Below are positions 12,598 through 21,809 of a stretch of 64,000 bases of DNA, piece after piece. Numbering within the stretch: the stretch's first letter is position 1; each line of letters begins with the position of its first letter. Origin of the DNA: Ianthella basta. Taxonomy: Eukaryota > Porifera > Demospongiae > Verongiida > Ianthellidae. Both the position numbers and the translations under genes were made by a program. The notes beneath the pieces are model-generated. The model ran no database searches. It was given only the letters and a program-made list of their open reading frames with translations, and had not been told where the DNA came from. The DNA lies in the NCBI GenBank assembly GCA_964019415.1, contig OZ025874.1, positions 698,012 to 762,011 on the forward strand, in the 5' to 3' direction.

Positions 12598-12693
12598 CTG
12601 TATGAATAAAGACAGACATGAGTCAAAGTGTTGAATTTAATTCATAGTGGGTCAAATGGTCGCTACACCACACACCACCAGGTCCAGCATTAC

Positions 12694-12759
12694 CTTGTGC
12701 TCCTGTTTGGCTGTCAGTCTGAGGAGCACCACTGGCCTCACCAGATGCTGGGACAGTTG
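12694..12759 (-). CDS. Small phase-1 linker exon
   Basis: 66 bp between a TGTACAG acceptor and a GTAATG donor, phase 1-1. It encodes TVPASGEASGAPQTDSQTGA plus Q, a diverged copy of the exons at 10,157 and 11,764. No further exon of this gene was found between here and 24 kb, so the 5' part may be lost. Confidence 0.55.
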
Positions 12760-12785
12760 CTGTACAGAGAAACAAAAGGATAGCA

Positions 12786-13578
12786 TACCGTATGCGCTTT
12801 AATTTTCGCGGGGTTTATATTTCGCGGATTTGCAATTTTCGCGGTTTTCGCGTTTTTAAATTCGCGGGTGCTGGGTACAGGGGTGTTGAAATATTCGCGG
12901 GTGAAATATTCGCGGATGTCTTTCGACATGTTGTTCTAGTGCCAGTGGGCGTCCCAATGCTTGCACAGAAAGTTTTTCCACAGGTTTATCATCTCCTTTT
13001 CTTTTTGGCTGGCCAATTCAGCGCAATACGTCTTCTTCCGCCCTCTCACTGTGCTCTCCTTCAACTCTAAGCCTTGCTTTGTCTTTAAATCACGTGAGGC
13101 TGCTGCAATGCCATTTTCAGCGGTATACGTACTTGGCGATCTTTGCTTTCCGAGTCTCTGTGGTGGTCTTGTCATATTGGTCCCTTTTCATCGACCCCAT
13201 GGCCACCGATCCGCTTTGCAGCAGCTGCAGCCACGAGCGTAGTGAACTCGACTTCTTGCTGTACAGCCTTCGCCGTTGATGGAGGAACAATCTTCTCCAA
13301 CTCTGGAACGATGTCGCGCTGGTGTACCAAGTAAGTACGAATAGACATGTTTGTCGGAAGCAAGAACAACGGGTCGGGAACAAAGGAACTAGCGAAGCGA
13401 GTTTGCCCGTAGCCAATCATCGCCATTTTTGTTACGCATGACGTCATTGATTGGCTCGAGCTGTGTAGGACCTTTTTCAGCGATGTCCAAATATTCGCGG
13501 ACGAAATATTCGCGGATGGCTGCTGATCCGCGAAAACCGCGAACATTAAACCCCGCGAAAATTAAAGCGCATACGGTA
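12786..13578. mobile_element. CCGTAT-family MITE, copy 3, with transposon protein remnant
   Basis: TA-flanked, with long inverted ends: left CCGTATGCGCTTTAATTTTC, right the inverse, ending GCGCATACGG. ATATTCGCGG motifs repeat beneath both ends. On the minus strand, in overlapping frames at 12,936-13,416, is a remnant with RKAKIAKYVYR and KESTVRGRKKTYCAEL. This resembles the helix-turn-helix leader of proteins from sponge and coral DNA transposons (recollection, not a search). It is broken by frameshifts and has no catalytic core, so this is an internally deleted derivative. Confidence 0.7.
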
Positions 13579-13579
13579 G

Positions 13580-14050
13580 TAGCTATAGGTGTGGGGTATC
13601 CAATTGTACATTGTGACGTTCTGGTTTTGAAATTTCATGTTGCATGCTCCTGTTTGTGCCACAGAAATGTCCTTAGACTCCTTACCACTTTCATCCAGTC
13701 TATGTGGCTACTGAAACAGGCACTCAGAACACCAAACAGTAACAGGTCCTGGAACAAGATGATACCTGCCAGGACAGGAGATAACAGTTAAATACAACAG
13801 TTATGCTGCAATCAGAATATATTAATAATGATCAATCAATGAACTATTCAGCGATGAACAGTATCTCACATATAATGTAGGAGGTACTCCTTACAGAAAC
13901 ATACACTGGTAAATAATAAGGCAGAGTATGGATCCTTACTGTCTAAACCATTCTTCTTAACCTAACCCTCTACCCGACACACCCCAAATATTCAAACAAC
14001 CTTCCACAAACATATCGCAATGCAGTGTATGCCACACTCCAGAGTACACA
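13580..14050. other. No gene seen
   Basis: Spacer between the MITE and the GT tract, with no supportable structure. Confidence 0.4.
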
Positions 14051-14052
<2 letters not shown>

Positions 14053-14100
<48 letters not shown>

Positions 14101-14141
14101 GCGTGTGCGTGTGTGTGTGCGTGGGTGGGTGTGTGTGCGCG

Positions 14142-14206
<65 letters not shown>
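14053..14206. repeat. GT microsatellite
   Basis: About 150 bp of GT with GCGT and GGGT interruptions near the middle. Confidence 0.95.
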
Positions 14207-14207
<1 letters not shown>

Positions 14208-14374
14208 AACTGTTGACAGAACATAGAAGTGAACTGGTTAGCAAGTAATTTACCTACGTAGTATGGACAGTAGCAACACATTTAGACAAAGGTCATCTTT
14301 AGCTGTTAGCAAAGTGAGATGTACTACAGAACCTCATAACAAACACATGAGCTTGTGGGCACACACAAACCAAA

Positions 14375-17290
14375 ATGCATGCTTTAATGAACAGCATTTG
14401 CACAAGTTTCATGTACAATGTGGTCACAAGTACTGTAGGTATGTCATTCAATAGCGCTGTACCTCAAGACTGTGTTGGCCATCATGGAAAAACTATTGTT
14501 ATTGCACCCTCAAAGTTATGTGCAAACCACATTGAAGAAGTGAAGATGCTATTGGAGAATGCCAAAAGACCTGTCATACTTGGGCTGAGCGAAACATGGC
14601 TGAATTGTACTGTCTCAGACCACGAGATCAGCATCCCTACCTACCATGTGTACAGAAAAGATCGTGACAGGAGAGGAGGGGGTGTAGTTGTCTATGTTCC
14701 AAACAGATGCCGAAGCAGAAGAAGACTTGATCTTGAAGAGGATGGATTAGAGATGATCTGGCTTGAATTGCACATGAACAGAAGATCAGTTCTCTTGGGT
14801 AACATCTACAGACCACCTCATGCTGATGTGAACGCCTCAAATAATCTAGGCTGCAATCTTGAAAGGGCTACAGCCAAAAAGAAAGAAGTTGTGCTTATGG
14901 GGGACCTGAACTGTAACATGCTGGCACCGTCACACCAGCTAAATGAATTGTTGTCAGTTACTGAGAATTACAATCTTTTCCAGCTAATTACTGAACCCAT
15001 TCGAGTAACAGATCGCTCTAGTACACTTATTGACTTACTATTCACTACACATCCAGAGATGTTCACTACCACAGGTACACTTGCTCTAACCAGTAGCGAT
15101 CACCAAATGATCTTTGGAGAATGGTCAAAGAGGTTGACAGTATCTGAGAGTACAAGTGTGGTGAGATGCTACAAAAGATGCAACCCTGATGAGCTCATGA
15201 CTGACTTGCGGACAGCCCCCTGGCACGTGCTTGACATCTATGACCACATGGATGACAAGTGGAACTATTGGAAATCCCTCTTTCTTGACATTGTGAATAA
15301 GCATGCTCCTTTGGTTAAGGTTAGGAGGAAAAAGGGTAGAAATGATGATTGGATTGATGCGCAAATCAGGCAACTGATGAGATCCAGGAACTACTTTCGG
15401 AGGAAGCACTGGAGAAGCAATGCAAAAGAGGACTGGGACAAGTTTAACCACCTAAAGAGGGAAGTAAATCGTCGAATGCGAAAAGCGAAGGCTGAGCATT
15501 ATGCAGCAGTATGCAAAGGTATGCCATATCAGCCAAAAAAAGTCTGGAGACAGCTAAACTCTGCTCTTGGCAGAGGAAAATCAAAGCTCACCCCATCCCT
15601 GACACATGAAGGAACGACACTAACTAGGCCACGAGAAATTGTGGACTGTTTCCTAGAACACTTCAGCAATCTACCGTTTCCACCCGCTGCTGACATGCAA
15701 CAGTCACTACCCACAGTTCCCAGCACTTTCAGGCTATCCGAGATTGACGAAGAAATGGTACTTAAGCAATTGTCTACCCTGGATGAGAGGAAAGCTACTG
15801 GTCCAGACATGATATCTGCAAGGATCCTTAAAATGGTGGCCCCAGCTATAGTTCATGGCCTTACTAACCTATTTAATGCAAGTATAAGATTGGGGCAGTT
15901 TCCAACAGAGTGGAAAGAGGCGAATGTAACCCCAGTACCTAAGATGGGGACTAAACATGATGTTACTAACTATCGCCCAATTTCTGTGATCCCTGTATTA
16001 GCTAAGGTTTTTGAATCCCTCATACACCTTCAGTTATATGACTATCTAGAGGCACATAAATTGTTACATGAGGTACAAGCTGGTTTTCGACCAAACCATT
16101 CTACACAAGATGTCCTGCTGAGAACTGTCGATGACTGGAAGGCCTCAATAGATAAAGGTGACATTGTTGGGACCATTATGATTGACTTAAGCAAGGCATT
16201 TGATTCGATTGACCATGGCCTACTTCTAAAGAAGCTCAATGCATATGGTGTTAATGGAAGCGAGCTAGCCTGGTTTACTAATTATCTACAAGACCGGAAG
16301 TTCAGGGTAGTAATGAAGGGAGTGAGGTCCGAGTGGTCCAATGTAACGAGAGGAGTCCCACAGGGGTCCATTTTGGGACCACTCCTGTTTACCCTATTTG
16401 TCAATGACCTGCCCAATGCTGTGGAGAAATGTACAGTTAATCTCTTTGCTGATGATACATTCATCTACACCTCAGACAGCGATCCCAAACGTGTTAGCAA
16501 CATATTAGAAGAAGATCTTGGTCGAGTAGCAAAATGGATAGTGGCAAATGGACTTAAAATGAATGTTGCTAAGACCCAATTGATGGTGCTCAGTAAGAAG
16601 AGTGATAAGAGACAAGCCAATGATGTAGTAGTTCGGTCTGGAGAACAGGCACTAACCAAACAAGAAACAGTGAAATACTTAGGAGTCCAGATCGACAGAG
16701 ATTTGAACTGGCAGCAGCACATAGATAGTGTTCGACAGAAATGCCTGTCTAAGCTAGCTCTCATTAGAAGAGCAAGTCACTACCTACCTTGTTCCATAAG
16801 AAAGCTGCTCTACCAGTCGTTTGTACTCCCACATCTCGATTATTGCTCTGTTGTCTGGCATTCCTGTGGCACCACTCTCAGTGACAGGGTTGAGAGGATT
16901 CAGAACTATGCCATGCGGGTGATCCTTCAGAAACCACCCAGAACAAGAAGCCACCCACTCTGGCAAATGCTAGGGTGGACCACCTTACATCATCGAAGGC
17001 ACCTAGCTATGTTAAGTCAGGTACACCGCTGCTTGACCAACAGAGCACCGGCATTCTTGACTGCCAAGTTCAGTACCAACACGGCCCAAAATGCTAACTA
17101 TCCCTCAACACGCGGAAAGAACAACCTGCATATAAAGCGTCCTCAAACCAATGCCTATCGCTCGACATTTGAATACCAAGGGGCATATCACTTTAACACC
17201 TTGCCACAAGCTATCAAAGGTATTAAGGATAGAAAGTTGTTTCGAACAGCTCTATACAATCTGACCCAGACCTCCCCATCACCAAATTAA
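14375..17290 (+). CDS. LINE polyprotein: AP-like endonuclease plus reverse transcriptase
   Basis: One uninterrupted 971-codon frame. Endonuclease landmarks: SETWL (72-76), GGGVVVYVPNR (101-111), NIYRPPH (143-149), GDLN (176-179) and SDH (241-243). RT landmarks: RKATGPD (about 470), NYRPISVIPVLAKVFESLI, AGFRPNHSTQD (about 569), MIDLSKAFDS, GVPQGSILGPLLF (about 661) and LFADDTFIY (about 690), then YLGVQID. The FADD box carries the two metal-binding Asp. This is the layout of CR1/L2/Jockey-type elements. The conserved N-terminal Asn of the nuclease is not evident, and no ORF1 is visible, so the 5' end may be truncated. The first Met is only the frame limit; the real start may be a later codon. 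Confidence 0.9.
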   Translation: MHALMNSICTSFMYNVVTSTVGMSFNSAVPQDCVGHHGKTIVIAPSKLCANHIEEVKMLLENAKRPVILGLSETWLNCTVSDHEISIPTYHVYRKDRDRRGGGVVVYVPNRCRSRRRLDLEEDGLEMIWLELHMNRRSVLLGNIYRPPHADVNASNNLGCNLERATAKKKEVVLMGDLNCNMLAPSHQLNELLSVTENYNLFQLITEPIRVTDRSSTLIDLLFTTHPEMFTTTGTLALTSSDHQMIFGEWSKRLTVSESTSVVRCYKRCNPDELMTDLRTAPWHVLDIYDHMDDKWNYWKSLFLDIVNKHAPLVKVRRKKGRNDDWIDAQIRQLMRSRNYFRRKHWRSNAKEDWDKFNHLKREVNRRMRKAKAEHYAAVCKGMPYQPKKVWRQLNSALGRGKSKLTPSLTHEGTTLTRPREIVDCFLEHFSNLPFPPAADMQQSLPTVPSTFRLSEIDEEMVLKQLSTLDERKATGPDMISARILKMVAPAIVHGLTNLFNASIRLGQFPTEWKEANVTPVPKMGTKHDVTNYRPISVIPVLAKVFESLIHLQLYDYLEAHKLLHEVQAGFRPNHSTQDVLLRTVDDWKASIDKGDIVGTIMIDLSKAFDSIDHGLLLKKLNAYGVNGSELAWFTNYLQDRKFRVVMKGVRSEWSNVTRGVPQGSILGPLLFTLFVNDLPNAVEKCTVNLFADDTFIYTSDSDPKRVSNILEEDLGRVAKWIVANGLKMNVAKTQLMVLSKKSDKRQANDVVVRSGEQALTKQETVKYLGVQIDRDLNWQQHIDSVRQKCLSKLALIRRASHYLPCSIRKLLYQSFVLPHLDYCSVVWHSCGTTLSDRVERIQNYAMRVILQKPPRTRSHPLWQMLGWTTLHHRRHLAMLSQVHRCLTNRAPAFLTAKFSTNTAQNANYPSTRGKNNLHIKRPQTNAYRSTFEYQGAYHFNTLPQAIKGIKDRKLFRTALYNLTQTSPSPN

Positions 17291-17628
17291 TTAATAAATT
17301 TATTTATTTATTTATTTAAAACTTATCCATTTACCATTGTTACCTATAGCTACTCATTGTACATTTAAATTCATTTAATTAAAACTTATCCATGCGTTCA
17401 CCATTGTTACCCGTGTATTGTACATCAATTATTCATTATTGACAACTCATCCATTCACCATTGTTACCTATGTATTGTACATTATTTATTTAAAATTCAT
17501 CCACCCACCATTGTTACCCATGTACTGTACTGTATTGTCTTGTACCAGGACCTGCATGAAAATCTACCGTATGAAGTAGATGCAGCACTCCTGTTGTCAA
17601 ATAAAATATCTATCTATCTATCTATCAT
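14400..17628 (+). mobile_element. CR1/L2-like non-LTR retrotransposon
   Basis: Covers the EN-RT ORF, a 3' UTR with four tandem units of about 65 bp (17,318-17,535) and a terminal (TATC)n tail at 17,605-17,628 in place of poly-A. Short microsatellite tails are typical of CR1/L2 relatives. The left limit is approximate. It lies just upstream of a SINE-like repeat pair. Confidence 0.8.
17318..17535 (+). repeat. Tandem repeats in the LINE 3' UTR
   Basis: Four imperfect units sharing CATCCA, CACCATTGTTACC and TGTATTGTACAT. They probably belong to the element and arose by slippage. Confidence 0.75.
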
Positions 17629-17687
17629 TGGTTCTGTTCATACTACTGCAAATGGCCTGGGCTAAACAAACAAGACACACCCTAAAC

Positions 17688-17798
17688 ATGATCATGAAGG
17701 ATTATAAGCAAAATCATAGCAGAGGCGGAGTCCAATGGCTGGGACTCCTCACTGGTCCGTAGACCTTTGATAGTAATCGTATCCAATCACAGACACAA
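17688..17798 (+). repeat. SINE-like repeat, copy 1
   Basis: Starts ATGATCATGAAGGA and contains GGAGTCC.ATGGC.GGGACTCC (a hairpin), TCACTGGTCCGTAGACC and CACAGACACAATCA. It matches 18,021-18,119 closely. It starts about 60 bp after the LINE tail. Confidence 0.65.
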
Positions 17799-17852
17799 TC
17801 AATGACATAACTGTCTGTAGACTTATGAAACAGCATGGGGAAGAAAGAAAGT

Positions 17853-17924
17853 AGTGCCGCTGGGAATTGAACCCAGGGCCCTCTGGCTATAGCTGCCAGC
17901 GCTCTGCCGCTGAGCTACAACACC
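17853..17924 (-). tRNA. tRNA-like gene or tRNA-derived repeat, anticodon CUA
   Basis: The minus strand folds into a full 72-nt cloverleaf. Acceptor stem GGUGUUG/CGGCACU pairs throughout with three or four G-U pairs. D arm is GCUC/GAGC. Anticodon stem CUGGC/GCCAG carries loop AGCUAUA. T arm is CUGGG-UUCAAUU-CCCAG. A box (TAGCTCAGCGG) and B box (GGTTCAATTCC) are good. Odd features: G at position 33 where U is near universal, and an apparent amber (CUA) anticodon. With SINE-like repeats on both sides, a tRNA-derived repeat or pseudogene is more likely than a working suppressor tRNA. Confidence 0.55.
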
Positions 17925-18020
17925 CACCGACAACATTAACCAGCTCTCTTTCTTCTCCTTATATTACTTGCTCTAAGTAATTGTGTGATAATTAGTGCAG
18001 GTAATTGTTGTGTGCAGTTG

Positions 18021-18160
18021 ATGATCATGAAGGACAGCAGGGGTGGAGTCCGATGGCCGGGACTCCTCACTGGTCCGTAGACCTTTGATAGTAATCGTGT
18101 CTAACCACAGACACAATCAGCACAACCTGGGTTTGATTCCTGGCGGCACCACCAAGAAGG
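18021..18160 (+). repeat. SINE-like repeat, copy 2
   Basis: Matches copy 1 over about 100 bp, then runs into AACCTGGGTTTGATTCCTGG CGGCACCACC, which looks like a tRNA T arm and acceptor end. That supports a tRNA-related SINE. Copy 1 lacks this tail. Confidence 0.55.
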
Positions 18161-18189
18161 CTTTATTTAACTTTGTATCTTACAGTGTA

Positions 18190-19050
18190 TAAAATGGCAA
18201 ATGACATAAAGAACACCCTCACACAACATATTCACCTCCAGATCCCATCGACTTAAGAACACACCAGGAGTCGTGAGGTTCACTGAAGCAGAAGGAGCAG
18301 ATTTCTATCTCCTCGGTGCCCCTCGTGCCAACCACGTAGAATCGAAAACCATTAAATCACGTGCTGAAAGAAAAATAACAGTTGTCACACAGTCCGGCTT
18401 GCTGGACTAGTCCACAAGCAGCTAGTCTGGCTTGCTGGATGTGGACGGTGTAGCAAGCCAGGGTAACACGGAGCAGGAATAGCTGCACAGCTACAGTATC
18501 TAATGACCACAGGAAGTATGATTCCCCACGAGAACATCAAGTGGATCGGGGCTGTACGCAGACTTCTGAAAAGGAGGGTTACATTCTAGATCTGGCAAAA
18601 AATGGCTCAGAATTTTTTTCTTGCCAGTGTCATCATAACAAAATGGAAGACGGTATTAATGCATACTTGCTTACTGGAATCGCTGAAAGGAGCGAGTAAG
18701 CTTCAAAAACACTACTTCTGTCCCTAAAATAAGGACTTGGGCTACTACAAAACGGTTATAAGTTCTAAATTTTATGCACCACAAATCCTGGAGGGGGTTC
18801 GTCTGAACCCAACGAACCCCCGCCTGCGTACGACCCTGCTGGCTTCACTGTACGAAGCATAGCTATTATACACTGGTTGGGTTCAGTGGCTGACTCAGAG
18901 GATGCTTAGTGCAGCCACCCTTATTCTGGAGGACTGCAGTTGTACATAGCAAGCATGGAAGGCCTTCAGTCCAGCCACCATCAACACTGGGAGAGGTGTG
19001 TTGTGAGACGTATGAGAGAGATGTAATAAGCTACTCCATTACACTCTGTA
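18190..19050. other. No gene seen
   Basis: Contains a degenerate GAGGGGGTTCG...CGAACCCCC inverted patch at 18,791-18,820. No N-terminal SEC61A exons could be found here. Confidence 0.4.
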
Positions 19051-19054
19051 CACT

Positions 19055-19072
19055 CCCCCCCCCCCCCCCCCC
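19055..19072 (+). repeat. 18-C homopolymer in a splice acceptor tract
   Basis: An 18-base C run followed by TGCAG forms the polypyrimidine tract of the first SEC61A relic exon. Confidence 0.8.
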
Positions 19073-19077
19073 TGCAG

Positions 19078-19205
19078 GCACTGAGTTTGAAGGTGAGCCC
19101 TCTTTCACATCCTTGCAACACATTCCAGCGCACCAACCTTCCCAACTTGACCAACCTCTCAGCCACTGTCCTTGTGTTTGTCGTGGTCATCTATATGGGG
19201 GGAGG
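19078..19205 (+). pseudogene. SEC61A: SEC61A relic, exon 1 of 4
   Basis: After the poly-C/TGCAG acceptor the exon reads GTEFEG in one frame, ALFHILATHS in a second, and then RTNLPNLTNLSATVLVFVVV plus IYMG. These match, in order, the SEC61-alpha segment around GMEFEGAIIALFHLLATR and [21 protein letters not shown] of the ER translocon pore subunit. The frame changes twice and a dozen or so expected residues (the loop before NLPNL) are missing. So this exon cannot encode a normal pore. Confidence 0.7.
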
Positions 19206-19364
19206 GGATAAAAGCTGCTTGAATTGAGGATGACTGCATGTTATCATCAGTTAGATAGGGGAGATGATTTTGAGCGTGATGAATCACGTGGTACACTGTT
19301 CTTTGACACAAGATGTTTTGGTCCCAAGAAAACACTAAATCAGTGCACTAAATCAGCTAAGCGC

Positions 19365-20110
19365 CCGAGCGGCCATGTTATAACTGACTTGTTACGATTC
19401 AAACAGCAGCGATTAGCATTTGAATTTGTTCGCTGTCGAATGAATTTACCGAACGAACCTGACTAAAGTTACTATAGAAACCAGAGAACACGCTATTCTC
19501 AGAGCACAAGGCGAAAGGCGAGAAGCGTCGCAAGGAAAAGACTGTCAGCGGCCTCTCGTACTGAATAAAGCGTCGGCACTGTTCGAGTCGGCACTAGGGC
19601 AGATGATTGGAAGTCCTACAAGCAGCGTATGAAGGAAGAACTTTCTTTTTAGAGAGTGTACTAGGATTTAAACGACTGGAGAACTTGGGGGTGGCGAGAC
19701 CTACCTTCAAGTTGATCCATCAAGTGAACTCGGGAAAGGGAATCTGAGTTTCTCTGTCACTAAAGACATTACATGCACAATTACATGTCACTGCCATAAA
19801 AGCACACATGCAGTGCTGTGCTAGGCATAAATTTATGTTGATGACCATGCTTCCAAGTGCCAAGCACTCATCATTCCAGAGCCAATGGTCATGAGAAAGT
19901 TTACAAGGTGATAAATATCAAAGGCAATTTGCTAAAGCAGTAGACAAAACGTTTGTTTAAGGCTAGAAAGTGATTGGGTTAGCAAATAAGAGCCCCGTTC
20001 GATGCAGTGTGTTATGAGGTGTGAAAGTGTAAACAGTGGCGTTATGCGAAATTAGCACACTGCAGCTTGCTTTGATGTATGGCTTCCTCATGTAACAAAT
20101 CATGTTATCA
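19365..20110. repeat. Dispersed repeat, copy of the interior of the 22.5-23.7 kb element
   Basis: Matches 22,738-23,470 with many substitutions. Shared blocks include AACTG.CTTGTTAC, ACCGAACGAAC, ACTATAGAAACC.GAGAACACG, CAGTGCTGTGCTAGGCATAA and AGACAAAACGTTT. It lacks the CCGTAT ends here, so it is an end-less copy or a separate element hosted by the MITE. Confidence 0.65.
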
Positions 20111-20224
20111 GTTAGTTGTGAAGAGTTTATTGTAAGAAAAGTTGACATCAATTACTCTGATGTTGCAGAGGCTCATTGGCACATTGTGGGTTCTTCAAAT
20201 GGGAATTGATGGGCAAATTTATAG

Positions 20225-20268
20225 CAGAATGTTTCGGCCCAGAAGGCCTTCTGGGCCGAAACATTCTG
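20225..20268. repeat. Perfect 44-bp palindrome
   Basis: Two exact 22-bp arms with no loop, centred between 20,246 and 20,247. The right arm reads CCTTCTGGGCCGAAACATTC. GGCC-TTCTG-GGCC followed by GAAA resembles stem II and the 3' core of hammerhead motifs found in Penelope-like elements. Confidence 0.85.
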
Positions 20269-20449
20269 TTGTGAACTTTTGTGCCACGTGAATTTGCTCA
20301 TTAATTTTCACTTGAAGAATCAGTTACACTCACAAGAAGTAATTAATAATTCCCCCTCTAACCCCTGTTCCTCCTGTATATTCAAGAGAATGATGCTATC
20401 CAACCCTCCCTCCTCCCTCCTAATCTCCCCTCCTCTCTTATCCACACAG

Positions 20450-20692
20450 ATGCTAGCCAGTCGGTTTGCTGGCAACATACTTGTGAACCTGTTGGGTGTG
20501 TGGGGTGACTATGGGGGCGGGGCTCCTACCCAGTGGGCGGTCTCTGCTACTACCTCTCACCACCAGAGAGCATATATAGGCCACATCATAACAGACCCAG
20601 TGCATGCTGTGTTCTACATCATCTTCATGTTGGACTCCTGCGCCTTCTTCTCAAAGACATTGATCGACGTGTCTGGGTCTTCAGCTAAAGAT
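20450..20692 (+). pseudogene. SEC61A: SEC61A relic, exon 2 of 4
   Basis: Acceptor TCCACACAG, donor GTGAGC. Reads MLASRFAGNILVNLLGVWGD at the start and DPVHAVFYIIFMLDSCAFFS plus KTLIDVSGSSAKD at the end, which is clearly SEC61-alpha (helices 7-8 region). Between them the open frame gives unrelated residues, while the neighbouring frame gives the expected SYPVGGLCYYLSPPES. Two compensating indels have shifted about 20 codons. The exon stays open, so it may be translated, but a lumenal loop is scrambled. Confidence 0.8.
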
Positions 20693-20698
20693 GTGAGC

Positions 20699-20711
20699 TG
20701 TGTGTGTGTGT

Positions 20712-20786
<75 letters not shown>

Positions 20787-20955
20787 GTGTGGTGAGTGGT
20801 GTATGTGTGTGTGTGTGTGTGTGTGTGATGTGTGGTGTGTGTGTGTTTGTGCGGTGAGTGGTGTGTGTGTGTTCGTGTGGTGTGTGTGTGTGTTTGGTGT
20901 GTGTGTGTGTGTGTTTGTGTGGTGAGTGGTGTGTGTTGTGTGTGTGTGTGTGCTG
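20699..20955. repeat. TG microsatellite in a SEC61A relic intron
   Basis: Starts six bases after the exon 2 donor. TG repeats with GGTGAGTGG and GTTTG interruptions. Confidence 0.95.
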
Positions 20956-21028
20956 TGCACTTACAGAGATGTGAGTTTGGAGGGGATTTTATACGTAGCT
21001 AGCCTAAGTTCATGCAATCTCACTCCAG

Positions 21029-21082
21029 GTTGCTACGCAATTGAAGGAGCAGCAGATGGTCTAAGGTTTATGAACTAAACAG
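21029..21082 (+). pseudogene. SEC61A: SEC61A relic, exon 3 of 4
   Basis: Acceptor CACTCCAG, then VATQLKEQQMV as in SEC61-alpha, then a jump to VYELNR in another frame, and donor GTTTGC. The expected MRGHRETSM stretch between them is missing and replaced by four bases, giving a stop (TAA) in the entry frame. This deletion is too large for a simple homopolymer error. Confidence 0.75.
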
Positions 21083-21668
21083 GTTTGCCTCTCAAATTGG
21101 GAAATGGGCTTCTAACGTAATGTGTATGGCCCTATGGCCATTTGCTTGTGGGCCTCTGTAGTAATTATGGCTATTGATACAAGTGGTGCATGCATGTATG
21201 TACATGTCCTGCTGTAAAAGTACCCCTGCTGAAATAGTTCCACCAGGCCAGAATTGGCAAGAACGGCTCCTGTAATGGGTTTGGTGTACTGGTATTGTAG
21301 GGTACTGGTCTGTTCTGCCGACTTATCTTAAGCTTGCAACGTACTTGTGTCAGCTCAAATCACCTATTCAACAAACAAAGTTGCCTATCAATTGAATGGA
21401 ACCTTGTTTTCCTAGCTCAAGAATGCACGCCAACTTACGGAAGATGTCCACACCAAAGTACATGAAGAATCTGTCCATCAGTCAACACTGGTGCTGATTA
21501 TTTACTAGAAAGGGAGCCATTCTGGCTGCTATTTTAGTTCTGTGGGGGACCTAATTTGGATGGGGCATAATTTGGCAAGTGGTGAATGCATGTGTGTATA
21601 TGACAAGAGGTATGTGGTGATCACACAGTGTGCCCCATCCCATTAACACGTTACCTCCATATGTACAG

Positions 21669-21739
21669 GTACATTCCAACTGCTGCTGCATTTGGTGGAC
21701 TGTTTATTGGAACACTCTCAGTGCTGGCTGACTTCCTCG
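21669..21739 (+). pseudogene. SEC61A: SEC61A relic, exon 4 of 4
   Basis: Acceptor ATGTACAG, donor GTGAGG. Encodes [20 protein letters not shown] plus DFLG, highly conserved SEC61-alpha. Intact in itself and phase-compatible with the end of exon 3. The following exons (expected GTGILLAVTIIYQYFE region) were not found downstream. Confidence 0.85.
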
Positions 21740-21745
21740 GTGAGG

Positions 21746-21749
<4 letters not shown>

Positions 21750-21808
<59 letters not shown>
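21750..21808. repeat. TG microsatellite
   Basis: Uninterrupted TG, starting ten bases after the donor of SEC61A relic exon 4. Confidence 0.95.

Positions 21809-21809
<1 letters not shown>

Noticed and set aside
17853..17924. A functional amber-suppressor tRNA that reads through the TAG in the PNP paralogue
   Set aside because: G33 and repeat context make function unlikely, and the second stop there is TGA, which this anticodon would not read.
18120..18160. A second complete tRNA on the plus strand
   Set aside because: Only the T arm and acceptor end match; no D or anticodon arm at the right distance.
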